Shown: piece by piece, positions 14,598 to 23,990 of the stretch
How positions within the stretch are numbered: position 1 is the stretch's first letter
Layout of the letters: each line of letters opens with the position of its first letter
Assembly: GCA_035577985.1 (NCBI GenBank)
Contig: DATJZY010000185.1
Coordinates: forward strand, 1-38,496
Length of the DNA: 38,496 bases
Direction of reading: 5' to 3'
Source of the DNA: Candidatus Eisenbacteria bacterium
GTDB taxonomy: Bacteria; Desulfobacterota; Binatia; DP-6
Translations under genes and position numbers: made by a program
The notes under the pieces: generated by a model
Database searches by the model: none
Told to the model about the DNA's origin: nothing
Seen by the model: the letters and a program-made list of their open reading frames with translations, nothing else

Positions 14598-16697
14598 GTG
14601 AGCGCCGTGCGGTCGCTCCGGCGTGACCTCGGTGTCGCGGCGGTCGTCGTCGTGGCCGTCGTGCTGGTGCAGATGCCGCTGCGGCTCGTCGGGGTGAACC
14701 CGATGGACGAGGGCGGGGTGCTGCAGTTCTCGGCCGACCTGCTGCGGGGACGGCATCTGTATGCCGACGTCGCGGTATACGCCTTCCCGGGCGTGTTCTG
14801 GCTGACGGCCGCCGTCTTCCACGTCTTCGGGACCACGATCGACGTCGCGCGCATGGCGGCGGCAGTGGTGTTCGGGCTCCTGTGCGGCGTCGTCTATCTC
14901 CTGGCGCGCTGGTCGCATGGCCCCCGCGGCGCGATCGCGATCGTGCTCGGCATGATCGTCTATCGGGTATGGGCGTTCCCCCACTGGCAGATGCTCAACT
15001 ACTCGAGCCTCGCGGTGCTGCTCGCGCTCGCGGCGACCTGGACGACCGGCGAAGCGCTCGCGCGCCAGCGGATGGTGGCGCTCGTCGCGGGCGGCGCGCT
15101 CGCCGGCGCGGCGATCCTCGCCAAGCAGGATTCGGGCGGCACGACGGCGGTGCTGCTCGGCCTCGCCGCGCTGGCCCTGGGTCCGGCCGGGCGCGTGCGC
15201 CGCGCCATCGCCTTCGCGTCGGGCGGGGCGCTCGTGCTGGGCGCCGCGGCGGCGTACCTGGTGGCGACCGGGACGTTCGGCGACCTCGTGCGCGAGGCCG
15301 TGCTCGCCCCGCTGCACGGCGCGCGCACGTTCGAGTACCTGGGTCGCCCGGCGCTCCTGCCGCTCGCGCAGCAGGACGCGTCCCTGCGCCGCCACGTGCT
15401 CAGCTACGCGCCGCCGATCCTCCTGGACACGTACGGCGTGAGGTTCTTCCAGAGCGCGCTCTACCGCCAGACCCCCGTGCTCGACGCCCTGTTGAAGGTC
15501 TTCTACTACGCGCCGTGGGCGGTCGTGCTGGCGGCGCTGCCGGGCCTGCGCAGGCCGCAGGGTCGTGCACCGCGCGCGGTGCTGCTCCTCGTCCAGACCG
15601 TGGCCTTCCTCGTCGCCTTCAACCTGCCGCACGACTGGGCGCACCTCGTGGTCTTCTATCCGGCCGTGCTGCTGCTCGCGGCACAGGTCCTGGCGCCGCT
15701 CGCGCGCTGGCGCGTGGTCCGCGGCCTCGCCTGGACCGGGCTCGCGGGCGCGACGGCGGCATCGCTCCTGGTCGTACACGACTTCGCCGCCGCGTACGCG
15801 ACGCCGGTGCACGCTCCGGCCGGAACGCTCCATACGCGGCCGGGCCTCGCGCAGCCGCTCCAGGAGGCGCTCGACCGCATCGCCGTCGCGCCCGCGTCGG
15901 CGCCGCTGGCCTCGCTGCCGTACTACCCGCTCCTCGACTTCCTCGCCCTGCGCGCCGGCGTGACGCGCCACTACATCGTGTGGCCCGCCGGACCCGCGAG
16001 CGATCGCGACCAGGAGGTCATCGCCGACCTCGAGCGGCATCCCGACGCGGTCGTGGTGTACAACGCGAACGAGTTTCCCCAGTTCCCGCGCTTTCGCGAC
16101 TACGCGCCGCGCCTGTTCGCCCACCTGGTCGACGCCTACGAGATCGATCGCGTGTTCGGCGGCGATCCGGGCGGCGCGACCATCATGCTGCTGCGTCCGC
16201 GCCCGCGGGCCGCCGGCGGGCGCTCGCTGCTGGGCGACGCGCTCGCGCAGGCCGAAGTGACCGCATCGCCGCCACCCCCGTCGCCGCCGCTCGCCCGCGA
16301 GGTCCTGTGGCCCTTCGAGCACGTGCTCGCGATGTCGACCGCTCCCGGCGGCGCGGTGACGGTGCGCTATCCGCTCACGGCGTCGGCCGGCGACCGCTTC
16401 CAGTCGGCGTGCGGCATCGATCCGGAGCGGTTCGGCGAGACGTGGCTGCCGCCCGTGCGCTGCCGGGTGGTGATCGAGCGGGGGGAAGGTGCCCCGGTGG
16501 ACGCGGCGCACGTCGATCTGGATCCACTCCGCCGCCCCGAAGACCGCCGGTGGGTGCCGATCGACGTCGATCTGACGCCGTGGGCGGGCACGCCGATCGG
16601 GCTCGCGCTGCGTCTGGAAGGCTCGGCCGGCGCGCCGCCCGACCCGAACCTCGCCGGCTGGGCCGCCCCGCGCATCACGTCCGTTCGTGCACCGTGA
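14598..16697 (+). CDS. GT-C/GT39-like membrane glycosyltransferase
   Basis: 699 residues from GTG 14598 (the frame is open further upstream but reads as Arg/Pro-rich non-coding text). The first outer loop has NPMDEGG with Asp37-Glu38, the position of the catalytic acid in PMT/ArnT-type GT-C enzymes, followed by a GRHLYADV stretch typical of that group. About eleven hydrophobic segments run to about residue 405. A soluble C-terminal region (about 420-699) probably lies outside the membrane and ends in beta-rich sequence. Likely uses a polyprenyl-phosphate sugar made by a DPM1-like enzyme such as the one at 21083-21793. Its last 23 bases overlap the convergent fusion gene. Confidence 0.8.
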   Translation: MSAVRSLRRDLGVAAVVVVAVVLVQMPLRLVGVNPMDEGGVLQFSADLLRGRHLYADVAVYAFPGVFWLTAAVFHVFGTTIDVARMAAAVVFGLLCGVVYLLARWSHGPRGAIAIVLGMIVYRVWAFPHWQMLNYSSLAVLLALAATWTTGEALARQRMVALVAGGALAGAAILAKQDSGGTTAVLLGLAALALGPAGRVRRAIAFASGGALVLGAAAAYLVATGTFGDLVREAVLAPLHGARTFEYLGRPALLPLAQQDASLRRHVLSYAPPILLDTYGVRFFQSALYRQTPVLDALLKVFYYAPWAVVLAALPGLRRPQGRAPRAVLLLVQTVAFLVAFNLPHDWAHLVVFYPAVLLLAAQVLAPLARWRVVRGLAWTGLAGATAASLLVVHDFAAAYATPVHAPAGTLHTRPGLAQPLQEALDRIAVAPASAPLASLPYYPLLDFLALRAGVTRHYIVWPAGPASDRDQEVIADLERHPDAVVVYNANEFPQFPRFRDYAPRLFAHLVDAYEIDRVFGGDPGGATIMLLRPRPRAAGGRSLLGDALAQAEVTASPPPPSPPLAREVLWPFEHVLAMSTAPGGAVTVRYPLTASAGDRFQSACGIDPERFGETWLPPVRCRVVIERGEGAPVDAAHVDLDPLRRPEDRRWVPIDVDLTPWAGTPIGLALRLEGSAGAPPDPNLAGWAAPRITSVRAP

Positions 16698-18312
16698 CGA
16701 AGTGGGCCGCGTAGGGCGCGAGGCGGCTCCGTTCGAGGCGGTGCTCGATGCGGGCGAGCAGCCCCAGCAGCCGCGCCGGCACGAAGTCGGGCACGAACGT
16801 GAAGTAGCGGACCGCACGCAGCCGGAGCCCCGGGGTCGCATCCATCGTGCGCGGATCCAGGTAGTACTCGGTGCCCTCCTCGATGCCCTTCAGGATCGGG
16901 AACACGTAGCCGAGGTAGAAGCGGAACAGGGGATTGCGCACGTTCATCTCGTGCACGAAGACCCGTCCCCCCGGTCGCACGACGCGTGCGATCTCGGCGA
17001 GCGCCGCCTGCTGCGCCGCCGGCGGCGCCACGTGGTGCAGCACGTTGATGATGTACGCGAAGTCGAAGCTCGCGCTCCGGAACGGCAGCGCCAGCACCGA
17101 GGCCTGGGCGAGACCCGGCCGGCCGCCCAGATGGTCGGCCGCCGCGACGAGCTGGCGTCCCGACGTGTCGACGCCCGTCATCCGCGCGCCGGCCCGCGTG
17201 AGCACGGCGAAATACCAGCCGCGGCCACAGCCGATGTCGAGGCCGCGCGCACCCGGCGGCAGCGCCGCGAGCTCTTCGACGATCGGTGCGGTCTTCCGCG
17301 CGACGAGGTGCTCGCGGTAGTGCGGCGGCAACCACGCGTCGTAGCACGCGTCGATGGCGTCGAAGTGATCGTGCGCGGCCGCGCGGCGGCGCACCGAGGG
17401 CAGCAGCCCGAGCGCGAGCGCTCCCAGCCCGAGCGTGAGCCACGCCGTGGCGGCGCGGAAGACGAAGGCGACGGCGGGCGCCGCCGCGACGCCGAGGCCC
17501 TCGAGGGTGTGGATCAGGAGGAACCCCGCCGTGCCGGCGCCGAGCGGCACGAGCGACACGGCGCCACCGAGGATCGATCCGGCGGCCGCCCCGACGGCGG
17601 GGAGGCCCGAGACGCCGCCGTCGACCGCCCACACGACCGGGAGGATGGCGAGCGCGATCGGTGTCCATGCTGCGAGCGAAGCGGCGAGTGCCGGTGCCAG
17701 GACGTCGCCGTCGACGAATCGCATCGCGGCCGCCTCGTCCGGCGCCTCGGCGTCGACGAGCGGCGCCGCCGCCGACGCGAGGGCGAGCGCGCCGCGTGCG
17801 AGAGCGCGCCGCACCCGGGAAGCGAGGAGGAGCAGCAGGCCGGCGCACACGACGACCCGCGTGGCGCCCCCGAAGACGGGCAGCGCGAGCACGAGGAGGG
17901 CGACCACGTTGGTCGCCTGCTCCCAGACGAACGCCAGCAGGACCGCGCCGCGCTCGGCGGGCGGCAGCGGCAGGAGCCAGGCGCGCGAGTAGAGCTGCCC
18001 GAGGTAGAGCGGAACGGGTATGAACGTGAACGAGCCGACGAACGCCGCCAGTGCCGGCATGGTCGCGAGTCGTACGCGTGCCCGGCGCAGCAGGAACTGC
18101 CAGCGAAGGAAGCGCAGGCCGAGATTCGCGATGGTGGCGGCGGCGACCAGGAGCGCGGCGCTCGCGGTGGCGGGGCCGAGTGGCGGCGCGCTCGGGATCC
18201 ATCCCGCGAGCGCGGCGATCGTGCTCGCGAGCCCGACCGCCATCGTGCCGCCGGCGCACAGGAGCGTCAGACGCGCGACGCGCGAGAGCCGATGGGGATG
18301 CGCCTCGGCCAC
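16675..18312 (-). CDS. fusion: flippase-like membrane domain (LPG_synthase_TM/UPF0104 type) plus SAM methyltransferase
   Basis: 545 residues from GTG 18312, four bases after the TGA of the acyltransferase gene; an upstream ATG at 18402 would overlap that gene by 86 bases and add low-complexity sequence. Residues 12-305 hold about seven hydrophobic segments with family-like landmarks (LRFLRWQFLLRR near 66-77, WEQATN at 130-135, LVPLGAGTAG at 254-263). Such domains occur in lysyl-phosphatidylglycerol synthases and AglD-like proteins and are thought to move lipids. Residues 315-545 are a class I methyltransferase with LDIGCGRG (358-365) and LHHVAPP. The join is unusual. It is last in a five-gene set and may methylate a lipid-linked sugar as it is handled at the membrane. 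Confidence 0.82.
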   Translation of the reverse strand: MAEAHPHRLSRVARLTLLCAGGTMAVGLASTIAALAGWIPSAPPLGPATASAALLVAAATIANLGLRFLRWQFLLRRARVRLATMPALAAFVGSFTFIPVPLYLGQLYSRAWLLPLPPAERGAVLLAFVWEQATNVVALLVLALPVFGGATRVVVCAGLLLLLASRVRRALARGALALASAAAPLVDAEAPDEAAAMRFVDGDVLAPALAASLAAWTPIALAILPVVWAVDGGVSGLPAVGAAAGSILGGAVSLVPLGAGTAGFLLIHTLEGLGVAAAPAVAFVFRAATAWLTLGLGALALGLLPSVRRRAAAHDHFDAIDACYDAWLPPHYREHLVARKTAPIVEELAALPPGARGLDIGCGRGWYFAVLTRAGARMTGVDTSGRQLVAAADHLGGRPGLAQASVLALPFRSASFDFAYIINVLHHVAPPAAQQAALAEIARVVRPGGRVFVHEMNVRNPLFRFYLGYVFPILKGIEEGTEYYLDPRTMDATPGLRLRAVRYFTFVPDFVPARLLGLLARIEHRLERSRLAPYAAHFVTVHERT

Positions 18313-18316
18313 GGTG

Positions 18317-19075
18317 TCAGCCGCGCGCGGCGCGTTCGGCGGGCGCCCACGTGCGCACGACCCTGGCCGGTACGCCGACCGCGAGCGCGTGGGGCGGGAC
18401 ATCCTCGGTGACGACGGCGCCGGCAGCGACGACCGCGCCCGCGCCGATGCGCACGCCGGGCAGGACGACGGCCTTGGCGCCGATCCATGCCCCGTCCTCG
18501 ATCGTGACCGGCGCGACCTCGCCGCCCTGCACGCGGACCGGCGCGGTCGGATCGGCGTAGAGGTGGTTGCCGGTCGTGATCACGACACCCGGACCGATCT
18601 GGACGTCGTCGCCGATCGTCGTGGTGCCGTGGCTGAACACGACGGTCCCCACGTTGAGCGAGCAGCGCCGCCCGATCGTGATACGCGGATGCGGGATGCC
18701 GCGGTGGTCGCGGATGACGAGGGCGACGTTGGGCAGCAGCTCGGTGGCGTCGCCGATCGTGATGCCCTCGCCCCCGGCCATGAGGCAGACGTGCTCGGCG
18801 AGATACACGTTCGCGCCGAGGCGGATCGCGCCGGGACGATGCAGGCTCACGCCGCGCTCGATGAGCACGGGCCACCCCATGCGGACGACGAGCGGATAGA
18901 GGAGCGCGCGCAGCGCCACCCCCAGCGTCGTCGGCACCCACGAGACGAGGAGGAAGACGAGCTGCTCGGCCACGAACCGCAAGGGGTGCGTGGTCTCCGT
19001 GCGCAGGTAGAGGCCGAGCTTGTCGCGAAACCCGAGCTGCGCGAGCTCGGGTTGGCGGAACGGCGGCTCGGCCAT
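18317..19075 (-). CDS. hexapeptide-repeat (left-handed beta-helix) acyltransferase
   Basis: 252 residues. A hydrophobic segment (34-64) precedes a run of hexapeptide repeats (about 82-235) with the [LIV]-G-x4 rhythm, for example ITIGDA, TIGDDVQIGPG, IGAKAVVLPGVRIGAG. The likely catalytic His is His171 in TTGNHLYADP, placed as in sugar O-acetyltransferases of the LacA/NodL/WcaF type. The usual donor is acetyl-CoA, acting in the cytoplasm on a nucleotide- or lipid-linked sugar. Paired with the SASA esterase gene upstream (67 bases), which suggests that acetyl groups are both added and removed in this pathway. A separate promoter lies in that gap. Confidence 0.88.
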   Translation of the reverse strand: MAEPPFRQPELAQLGFRDKLGLYLRTETTHPLRFVAEQLVFLLVSWVPTTLGVALRALLYPLVVRMGWPVLIERGVSLHRPGAIRLGANVYLAEHVCLMAGGEGITIGDATELLPNVALVIRDHRGIPHPRITIGRRCSLNVGTVVFSHGTTTIGDDVQIGPGVVITTGNHLYADPTAPVRVQGGEVAPVTIEDGAWIGAKAVVLPGVRIGAGAVVAAGAVVTEDVPPHALAVGVPARVVRTWAPAERAARG

Positions 19076-19085
19076 ACGGGCGCGC

Positions 19086-19115
19086 AGTTTACGGACAGCG
19101 CTCGGCGGGGAGCAA
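19086..19115 (-). promoter_or_regulatory. candidate internal promoter, near-leaderless
   Basis: Minus strand: TTGCTC (19110-19115), 18 nt, TAAACT (19086-19091). Transcription would start near 19079, four bases before the ATG at 19075. A 6-bp hairpin (19121-19136) lies just upstream, after the SASA gene's stop. Together they suggest the acyltransferase and fusion genes can be expressed apart from the genes ahead of them. Confidence 0.4.
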
Positions 19116-19142
19116 GCTCGCGACGGTCGGCCGTCGCCGTGC

Positions 19143-21110
19143 TCAATGCCGTGCGCTCGCGCCGGGATCGGAGCTCCACGCGACGCCGTCGGTGACGCCG
19201 GGCCAGTCGTCGCTGCGGAAGGGCGAGGCGGGAAGGCCGGCCTGGTTGAAGAGCGAGGGCTCCGGCACGTCGCTCCAGTCGTAGCGGACCGCGACCGGCT
19301 CCGGCACCTCGCGCGAACGGACGATCACCGTCTCGCCGTCGATCGTGGCGGTTGCCGGGTGGAAGCGCCGGTCCTCGCCCGCGACCTCGAATCCGGAGAG
19401 CGGCTCGGCGCGGGCCACGAGCCCGCCCGCCGCCCAGCCGAATCGCACCCGGATCGCACCATCGAGGACCTCGATCCCCTGGTAGAGCGGGCCCGACGGG
19501 ACGACGTCCGGGCGCCCGTAGATCGTCGCCAGCGCCCAGCGCGCGAGCCGCCGTCCGACCTCGGTCTTGTCCATGTCGTGGATGTCGGGACCGGTCGTGA
19601 TGTCCGTCGTGACGACCATGCCCGTCGCCGGGACGGCGAGCGCGCGGCGCTGCGCGTCGCGGAGCTCGGTGATCGCACCCGGCGGCGGATAGCCCGCGTA
19701 GCCGGAGAGCTGCACGAAGAAGAAGGGCAGCTCCTCGCCCCACGCCTCGCGCCAGTCGGCGATGAGCGCGGGGAAGGTGCGGGCGTACTCGGCGGCGCGC
19801 GCGACGTTCGACTCGCCCTGGTACCAGACGATTCCGCGCAGCGTGTACGACACGAGCGGCGCGATCATGGCGTTCCACAAGAGCGAATGGCGGATGGGCG
19901 GGAGCGGGGGGATCGGGCGCATGCGAGCCAGATCGAGCCCGATGCGGCCCCGCCATCCCGTGAGGGCGATCGTCGTGTCGCCGGCGCGAAGGCGCGCGCC
20001 GTCGAGCGGAGGGAGCGGGCCGCGCTCGAGGGAGAAGCGGCGGACGACGAGGGTGCTCGCCGGTGCGAGAATGCCGGCGGGAACCTCGTAGGCGCGGCTT
20101 CCGTCCGCGCCCCGCGCGCGCGCGAGCGGTTGGCCGTTCAGCCATGCGAGGTCGCCGGCGAGCGGACCCGGCAGCTCGAGGCGAGCCGCCTTGCCGGCGA
20201 GCGCGGGCGGGGCCTCGAAGGAGGTCCGAAACCACGCGGCGCCCGCGGGGACGAGCGGCGTGGTCTCGTCGCCGATCGCCACCAGCATCGCCTTCGCCTC
20301 GCGCCACTGGGCGTCGTCGCCGCGATCCGGTGCGGACCAGCTGGGCCACCCCGTGTCGTGCCGTTCCACGTCGGAGACCCACTGCGTGTAGTCCGCCTCG
20401 TAGCGGCGCGCGGCGTCGGGCCACTGCTCGAGGCGCGCGCGGAAGTCCGGCAGGCGCCCGAGCCCGCGCTCGCTCGTCCACAGCTCGCTCTCGGTGCCCC
20501 CGACCGACGCGGCGACGAGGCCGATCGGCACGCCGAGCGCGGCGTGCAGCGTGCGCCCGAAGGACCAGCACACGGCCGAGAAGTCGGCGACGGCCTCGGG
20601 CGTCGCCGCGCGCCACGTGCCCCCGCACGAAGTACGCGGAACGTCGGCGAAGCCCTTCTCGACCGTGAAGAGCCGGATGGGCGGCGCATCTGGGGCGAGG
20701 GGCGGGCCGGGGTCGGCGCCGCTCGCGGCGACCGTGTAGTCCATGTTCGACTGACCCGAGCAGAGCCATGTCTCGCCGACGAAGACGTCGCGCACGACCT
20801 GCGTGCCGCCCGCCCACACGAAGACGCGGTGCGGACCGCCCGCGCCGCGCGTGCGCAGGGTCGCGCGCCACGCCCCGTCGGCATCCGCGAGCGCGAGACC
20901 GAGCGTGCCCCACGAGCCGGCGACGACGACCGGCCAGCGCGGCCGCCCGCGACCCGCGATCGTGACGATCGTCTCGCGCTGCAGCACCATGCCGTCGGCG
21001 ACGAGCGGTGCCGGCCGTACGATCGTACCCGAGCCCACGACCGCCGCAGCCGCGAGCGCCGTCGCGACCAGCAGGGCCGCGATCAGTCGGCTCCGAAGCG
21101 TAGCGCCCAC
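19143..21110 (-). CDS. secreted SASA-family esterase (sialate O-acetylesterase-like)
   Basis: 655 residues from GTG 21110, giving a plain signal peptide (hydrophobic 9-26). The start overlaps the GT2 gene by 28 bases; GTG 21119 is possible. The nucleophile block is WLCSGQSNM with Ser121, the family block WYQGESN has Glu433-Ser434, and the Asp-His part is Asp509-x-His511 (PDIHDMDK). The middle insert (about 180-420) is beta-rich, as in longer family members. Enzymes of this family remove O-acetyl groups from sialic acid or plant and bacterial polysaccharides. No sialic acid synthesis gene is present, so the true target is more likely an O-acetylated sugar of the local surface glycan. Acts outside the cytoplasm. 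Confidence 0.88.
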   Translation of the reverse strand: MGATLRSRLIAALLVATALAAAAVVGSGTIVRPAPLVADGMVLQRETIVTIAGRGRPRWPVVVAGSWGTLGLALADADGAWRATLRTRGAGGPHRVFVWAGGTQVVRDVFVGETWLCSGQSNMDYTVAASGADPGPPLAPDAPPIRLFTVEKGFADVPRTSCGGTWRAATPEAVADFSAVCWSFGRTLHAALGVPIGLVAASVGGTESELWTSERGLGRLPDFRARLEQWPDAARRYEADYTQWVSDVERHDTGWPSWSAPDRGDDAQWREAKAMLVAIGDETTPLVPAGAAWFRTSFEAPPALAGKAARLELPGPLAGDLAWLNGQPLARARGADGSRAYEVPAGILAPASTLVVRRFSLERGPLPPLDGARLRAGDTTIALTGWRGRIGLDLARMRPIPPLPPIRHSLLWNAMIAPLVSYTLRGIVWYQGESNVARAAEYARTFPALIADWREAWGEELPFFFVQLSGYAGYPPPGAITELRDAQRRALAVPATGMVVTTDITTGPDIHDMDKTEVGRRLARWALATIYGRPDVVPSGPLYQGIEVLDGAIRVRFGWAAGGLVARAEPLSGFEVAGEDRRFHPATATIDGETVIVRSREVPEPVAVRYDWSDVPEPSLFNQAGLPASPFRSDDWPGVTDGVAWSSDPGASARH

Positions 21111-21793
21111 ACCGCCCACATCGTCTTCACCCCGCTCGGGATGCCGTTCTTCGAGATGCCCGAGCGGCGCTCGACGAACACGATGGGCACCTCCTGGAAG
21201 CGGAAGCCCCGGCGAAATGCCCGGTACTTGAACTCGATCAAGAAGGCGTAGCCGTCGCGCCGCAGCCCGTCGATGCCGATCGCCTCGAGCACCTCGCGCC
21301 GCACGCACTGGAAGCCGCTCGTGCAGTCGCGCACCGGGAGCCCGGTCACGGTGCGCGCATACGCGTTGGCCCCGACGCTCGCCGCGAGACGACCGAGGCT
21401 CCAGTTGACGACCGAGACGCCGTGCAGGTAGCGCGACCCGATCGCGAAGTCGGCGGTCTCGCTCGCGGCGACCAGCGCCGGCAGATGCTTCGGGTCGTGC
21501 GAGAGGTCCGCATCCATCGACACGAAGCGCCGGTAGCCGCGTTCGAGACCGGCCCGAAAGCCGTGACGGTAGGCGCTACCGATGCCGCGCGGGCGATCGC
21601 GCTCGAGCACGGCGACGTCGCCGGTCGCGGCGCCGAGCTCGCGCGCCACCGCGGCCGTGCCGTCGGGCGAACCGTCGTCGACGACCAGGACGTGCGCGCC
21701 GGGCAGGTTCGCCCGGATGCCGTCGACCAGCTCGGGCAGGTTGTCGCGCTCGTTGTAGGTCGGCACGACCACGAGGAGGTCGCGCCCGCTCAT
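21083..21793 (-). CDS. GT2 polyprenol-phosphate mannosyltransferase-like (DPM1 type)
   Basis: 236 residues from ATG 21793, overlapping the upstream gene's stop as ATGA (21790-21793). GT-A motifs: VVVPTYNE (8-15), DDGSPDGT (39-46) and metal-binding Asp94-x-Asp96 (MDADLSHDP). C-terminal blocks SGFQCVRREVLE and FQEVPIVFVER are typical of polyprenol-monophosphomannose synthases. No C-terminal membrane helices, as in the soluble DPM1-like form. It would make a polyprenyl-phosphate sugar in the cytoplasm, the donor needed by GT-C enzymes such as the adjacent one. Mannose is the commonest sugar in this family; not proven here. Confidence 0.92.
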   Translation of the reverse strand: MSGRDLLVVVPTYNERDNLPELVDGIRANLPGAHVLVVDDGSPDGTAAVARELGAATGDVAVLERDRPRGIGSAYRHGFRAGLERGYRRFVSMDADLSHDPKHLPALVAASETADFAIGSRYLHGVSVVNWSLGRLAASVGANAYARTVTGLPVRDCTSGFQCVRREVLEAIGIDGLRRDGYAFLIEFKYRAFRRGFRFQEVPIVFVERRSGISKNGIPSGVKTMWAVWALRFGAD

Positions 21794-23874
21794 GGCGCCG
21801 ACCCTGCAGCCGGTGTCAGCACGTCGAGCTCGGCCATCTCCCACGCGGCGCCCCAGAAGGCAAGCCGCGGATTGGTGAGGCGCACGTAGCGCGCGTCGCG
21901 CGGGGCGAAGCGCGCCTCCCATCGCCGCATCTCGCTCGGGCGCTGGAAGAGCATCTGCAACGACTCGGGATCGAAGCGCGCGTTCGTCGCCGTCCAGGTG
22001 TCGCCGTCGAGCGAGGTCTCGATGTCGGCGAGGTAGAGACCGGGCGCATCCGGCGCGCCCGACACGGCCCGCAGACCCGCGACCGGCGCGACGCGGCCGA
22101 GATCGATCGCCAGCCACGGAATCTTCGGGCGCTCGGCGACGACGTGCCAGACGCTCGCTGCATCGCCGTCGACGACGGCGGGCAGCGCGCCCTCGGCGTC
22201 GCTCGCGGTGAGGCGCCAGCCGGCGCGCGGGAGCACGGTGGCCGGCGGCGCCGTCCGCGGCGGCACGGACGGTACGCGCAGGAGCGCGGTCGGGCCGTCG
22301 CGGTGGACGACCTCGGCACCGCCAAGCCCGAGCGTCGCGAGCTTGCGGTCGAGCGTCGCGTCGTCGGCCTCGCGCAAGAGGACGGCGTGGACGTCGAGCT
22401 CGGAGAGGAGCGCGCGCGCGTCGTCGCTCGGGAACTCGAACAGCCGGTGCGTGACGAAGGCGGGCCCTGGGCTCGTGAAGCCGCTGTAGCCGTTCACGAG
22501 ACGCTTTCGGTGGAAGATGGCGTGGTACATGGCGAGCGCCGAGCCTTCGATGCCGTTCGTGCGCTCGTAGAGGACGGGCTCCGGCATGCGGCGCACGGCC
22601 TCGTAGATCGGCGGCTGATCGTCGGCGGTGGGCAGGCGGCGCCGTTCGGCTGGTGCCGTGCCGACGTCGAATGCGAGGGCTGCGACGAGCACCGCCGCCA
22701 GCGCCGCGCGGAGCGCAGGCCGTCGGGCCGCCCTCACGCACTCGTCCACCGCGGCGCCGACGAACCACGCGACGAAGAGGAGCCCGACGTGCAGGGCGCG
22801 GTAGGTGATGCGGACCATGTCGAAGCCGGGCAGGCGGAGCTGCACCTCGATCGGGATCAGCATGAGGCCGAGCGCCAGGACGAGCCCGATCGCGTTCACC
22901 GCCCACACGAAGCGCGTCCACGGGTCGCGTGCACGCAGCCGTGCGACGACGACACCGGCGAGGGCGAGGAGGCTCGTCAGCAGGCCCGGGCCGAAGCTGA
23001 GGACGGCGCCGTTGACGGGCTGTCCGAAGCCGAAGAGGGCACCGCTCCAGGTGCCAGGGCCCGGCAGGAAGAAGATCCATGGCGTGCCCATGCCGATCGT
23101 GCGCACGTGCCCCTGGGTCAGTCGCAGCTCCACGTACGGCCAAAGCGTCGGCGCGAGGAGCAGGCCCGCGACGAGCGGCGCCGCGAGCGTCGCGATCGCG
23201 AGCCGGCGCCGGTCGGACGTGGGCGCCAGCACGACGCCCGCGACGGCGAGGCCGCCCATCACGAGCGCGAAGTAGAAGGCGACGTACATGCCCATGAGCG
23301 AGTGGACGACCCACCAGAAGATCCAGAGCGCGAAGTCGCGCCCGCGGCCGTCGCGCACGAAACGGAGCCAGGCGCCGACGGCGAGCGGCATCGCGAACGT
23401 CACCAGCAGTTGGAGCCAGGTCGGAAGCTGGAGGCGGAACGGGGTGAAGGAGAACGCGAGCCCGGCTGCGAGGGCGCCGGCGATGCCGCCGCCGGTCGCG
23501 CGGCGGTAGCGCAGCATCGCCGCGGCGCACAGCACGAAGGCGGCGAGGGAGAGCAGGTTGTACTCGAGGATCGGGTTCCCCGTCGTGAGCCAGACCGGGA
23601 GCCCGAGCAGCGCCTCGCCGATCATGTGATCGCCGAACGCGAGCGTGTCGTGCGCCGGGTAGTAGATGCCGGCATCGAAGAGATGGAGCGGGTCGGTGAA
23701 GAGCGCCTGCGAGACCCAGCTGGTCGCCCAGATGAGCAGGAGCACGTCGCCGCTGTGGCCGTGGAAGGCGGGAACGGTGTGGGCGAGTGTCGTCGGCGTC
23801 GGCCGGAAGACCCACAGCGCGAAGAGCGCGTAGCCGGCGGCGGCCACGAGCACGAGGCGGGCGCTCGCACGCAC
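21790..23874 (-). CDS. GT-C-like multi-pass membrane protein with C-terminal discoidin (F5/8 type C) domain
   Basis: 694 residues from GTG 23874; a CDS drawn from 23961 would add 29 Arg/Pro-rich residues. The promoter at 23882-23910 supports the GTG. The first loop carries Asp43-x5-Trp49-x3-Trp53 and YYP (71-73), the same signature as the proteins at 6964 and 27597. About ten hydrophobic segments run to about 410, followed by PVLYERTNG...LVNGYSGF. Residues about 555-690 look like a carbohydrate-binding discoidin domain (VVDGDAASVW, then AIDLGRV, RYVRLTNP). The DPM1-like gene directly downstream (4-base overlap) probably supplies its lipid-linked sugar. Function inferred from context. Confidence 0.8.
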   Translation of the reverse strand: MRASARLVLVAAAGYALFALWVFRPTPTTLAHTVPAFHGHSGDVLLLIWATSWVSQALFTDPLHLFDAGIYYPAHDTLAFGDHMIGEALLGLPVWLTTGNPILEYNLLSLAAFVLCAAAMLRYRRATGGGIAGALAAGLAFSFTPFRLQLPTWLQLLVTFAMPLAVGAWLRFVRDGRGRDFALWIFWWVVHSLMGMYVAFYFALVMGGLAVAGVVLAPTSDRRRLAIATLAAPLVAGLLLAPTLWPYVELRLTQGHVRTIGMGTPWIFFLPGPGTWSGALFGFGQPVNGAVLSFGPGLLTSLLALAGVVVARLRARDPWTRFVWAVNAIGLVLALGLMLIPIEVQLRLPGFDMVRITYRALHVGLLFVAWFVGAAVDECVRAARRPALRAALAAVLVAALAFDVGTAPAERRRLPTADDQPPIYEAVRRMPEPVLYERTNGIEGSALAMYHAIFHRKRLVNGYSGFTSPGPAFVTHRLFEFPSDDARALLSELDVHAVLLREADDATLDRKLATLGLGGAEVVHRDGPTALLRVPSVPPRTAPPATVLPRAGWRLTASDAEGALPAVVDGDAASVWHVVAERPKIPWLAIDLGRVAPVAGLRAVSGAPDAPGLYLADIETSLDGDTWTATNARFDPESLQMLFQRPSEMRRWEARFAPRDARYVRLTNPRLAFWGAAWEMAELDVLTPAAGSAP

Positions 23875-23881
23875 GGCGCCC

Positions 23882-23910
23882 GATGTAGTCGGCGGCGGTC
23901 CGGGGCTCAA
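23882..23910 (-). promoter_or_regulatory. candidate promoter, leaderless type
   Basis: Minus strand: TTGAGC (23905-23910), 17 nt, TACATC (23882-23887). Transcription would begin at about 23875, one base before GTG 23874. No Shine-Dalgarno sequence precedes that start, which fits leaderless translation. Confidence 0.45.
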
Positions 23911-23954
23911 GCAAGCGGCGGGTGCGCGCCGCGCGTCGCGACCTCGTGCGCAGC

Positions 23955-23960
23955 TTGACA
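23955..23960 (+). promoter_or_regulatory. -35-like box upstream of the SGNH gene pair
   Basis: Perfect TTGACA, 31 bases before the ATG at 23991. No convincing -10 lies 17-18 bases on. A GGAG at 23977-23980 could be a ribosome-binding site. Confidence 0.25.
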
Positions 23961-23990
23961 ACCGGCGCGGTGCGACGGAGTCGGGCGGGC

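Noticed and set aside
19121..19136. Intrinsic terminator after the SASA gene
   Set aside because: CGACGG-TCGG-CCGTCG is a perfect 6-bp hairpin but has no T-run downstream, and such GC hairpins are common by chance here.
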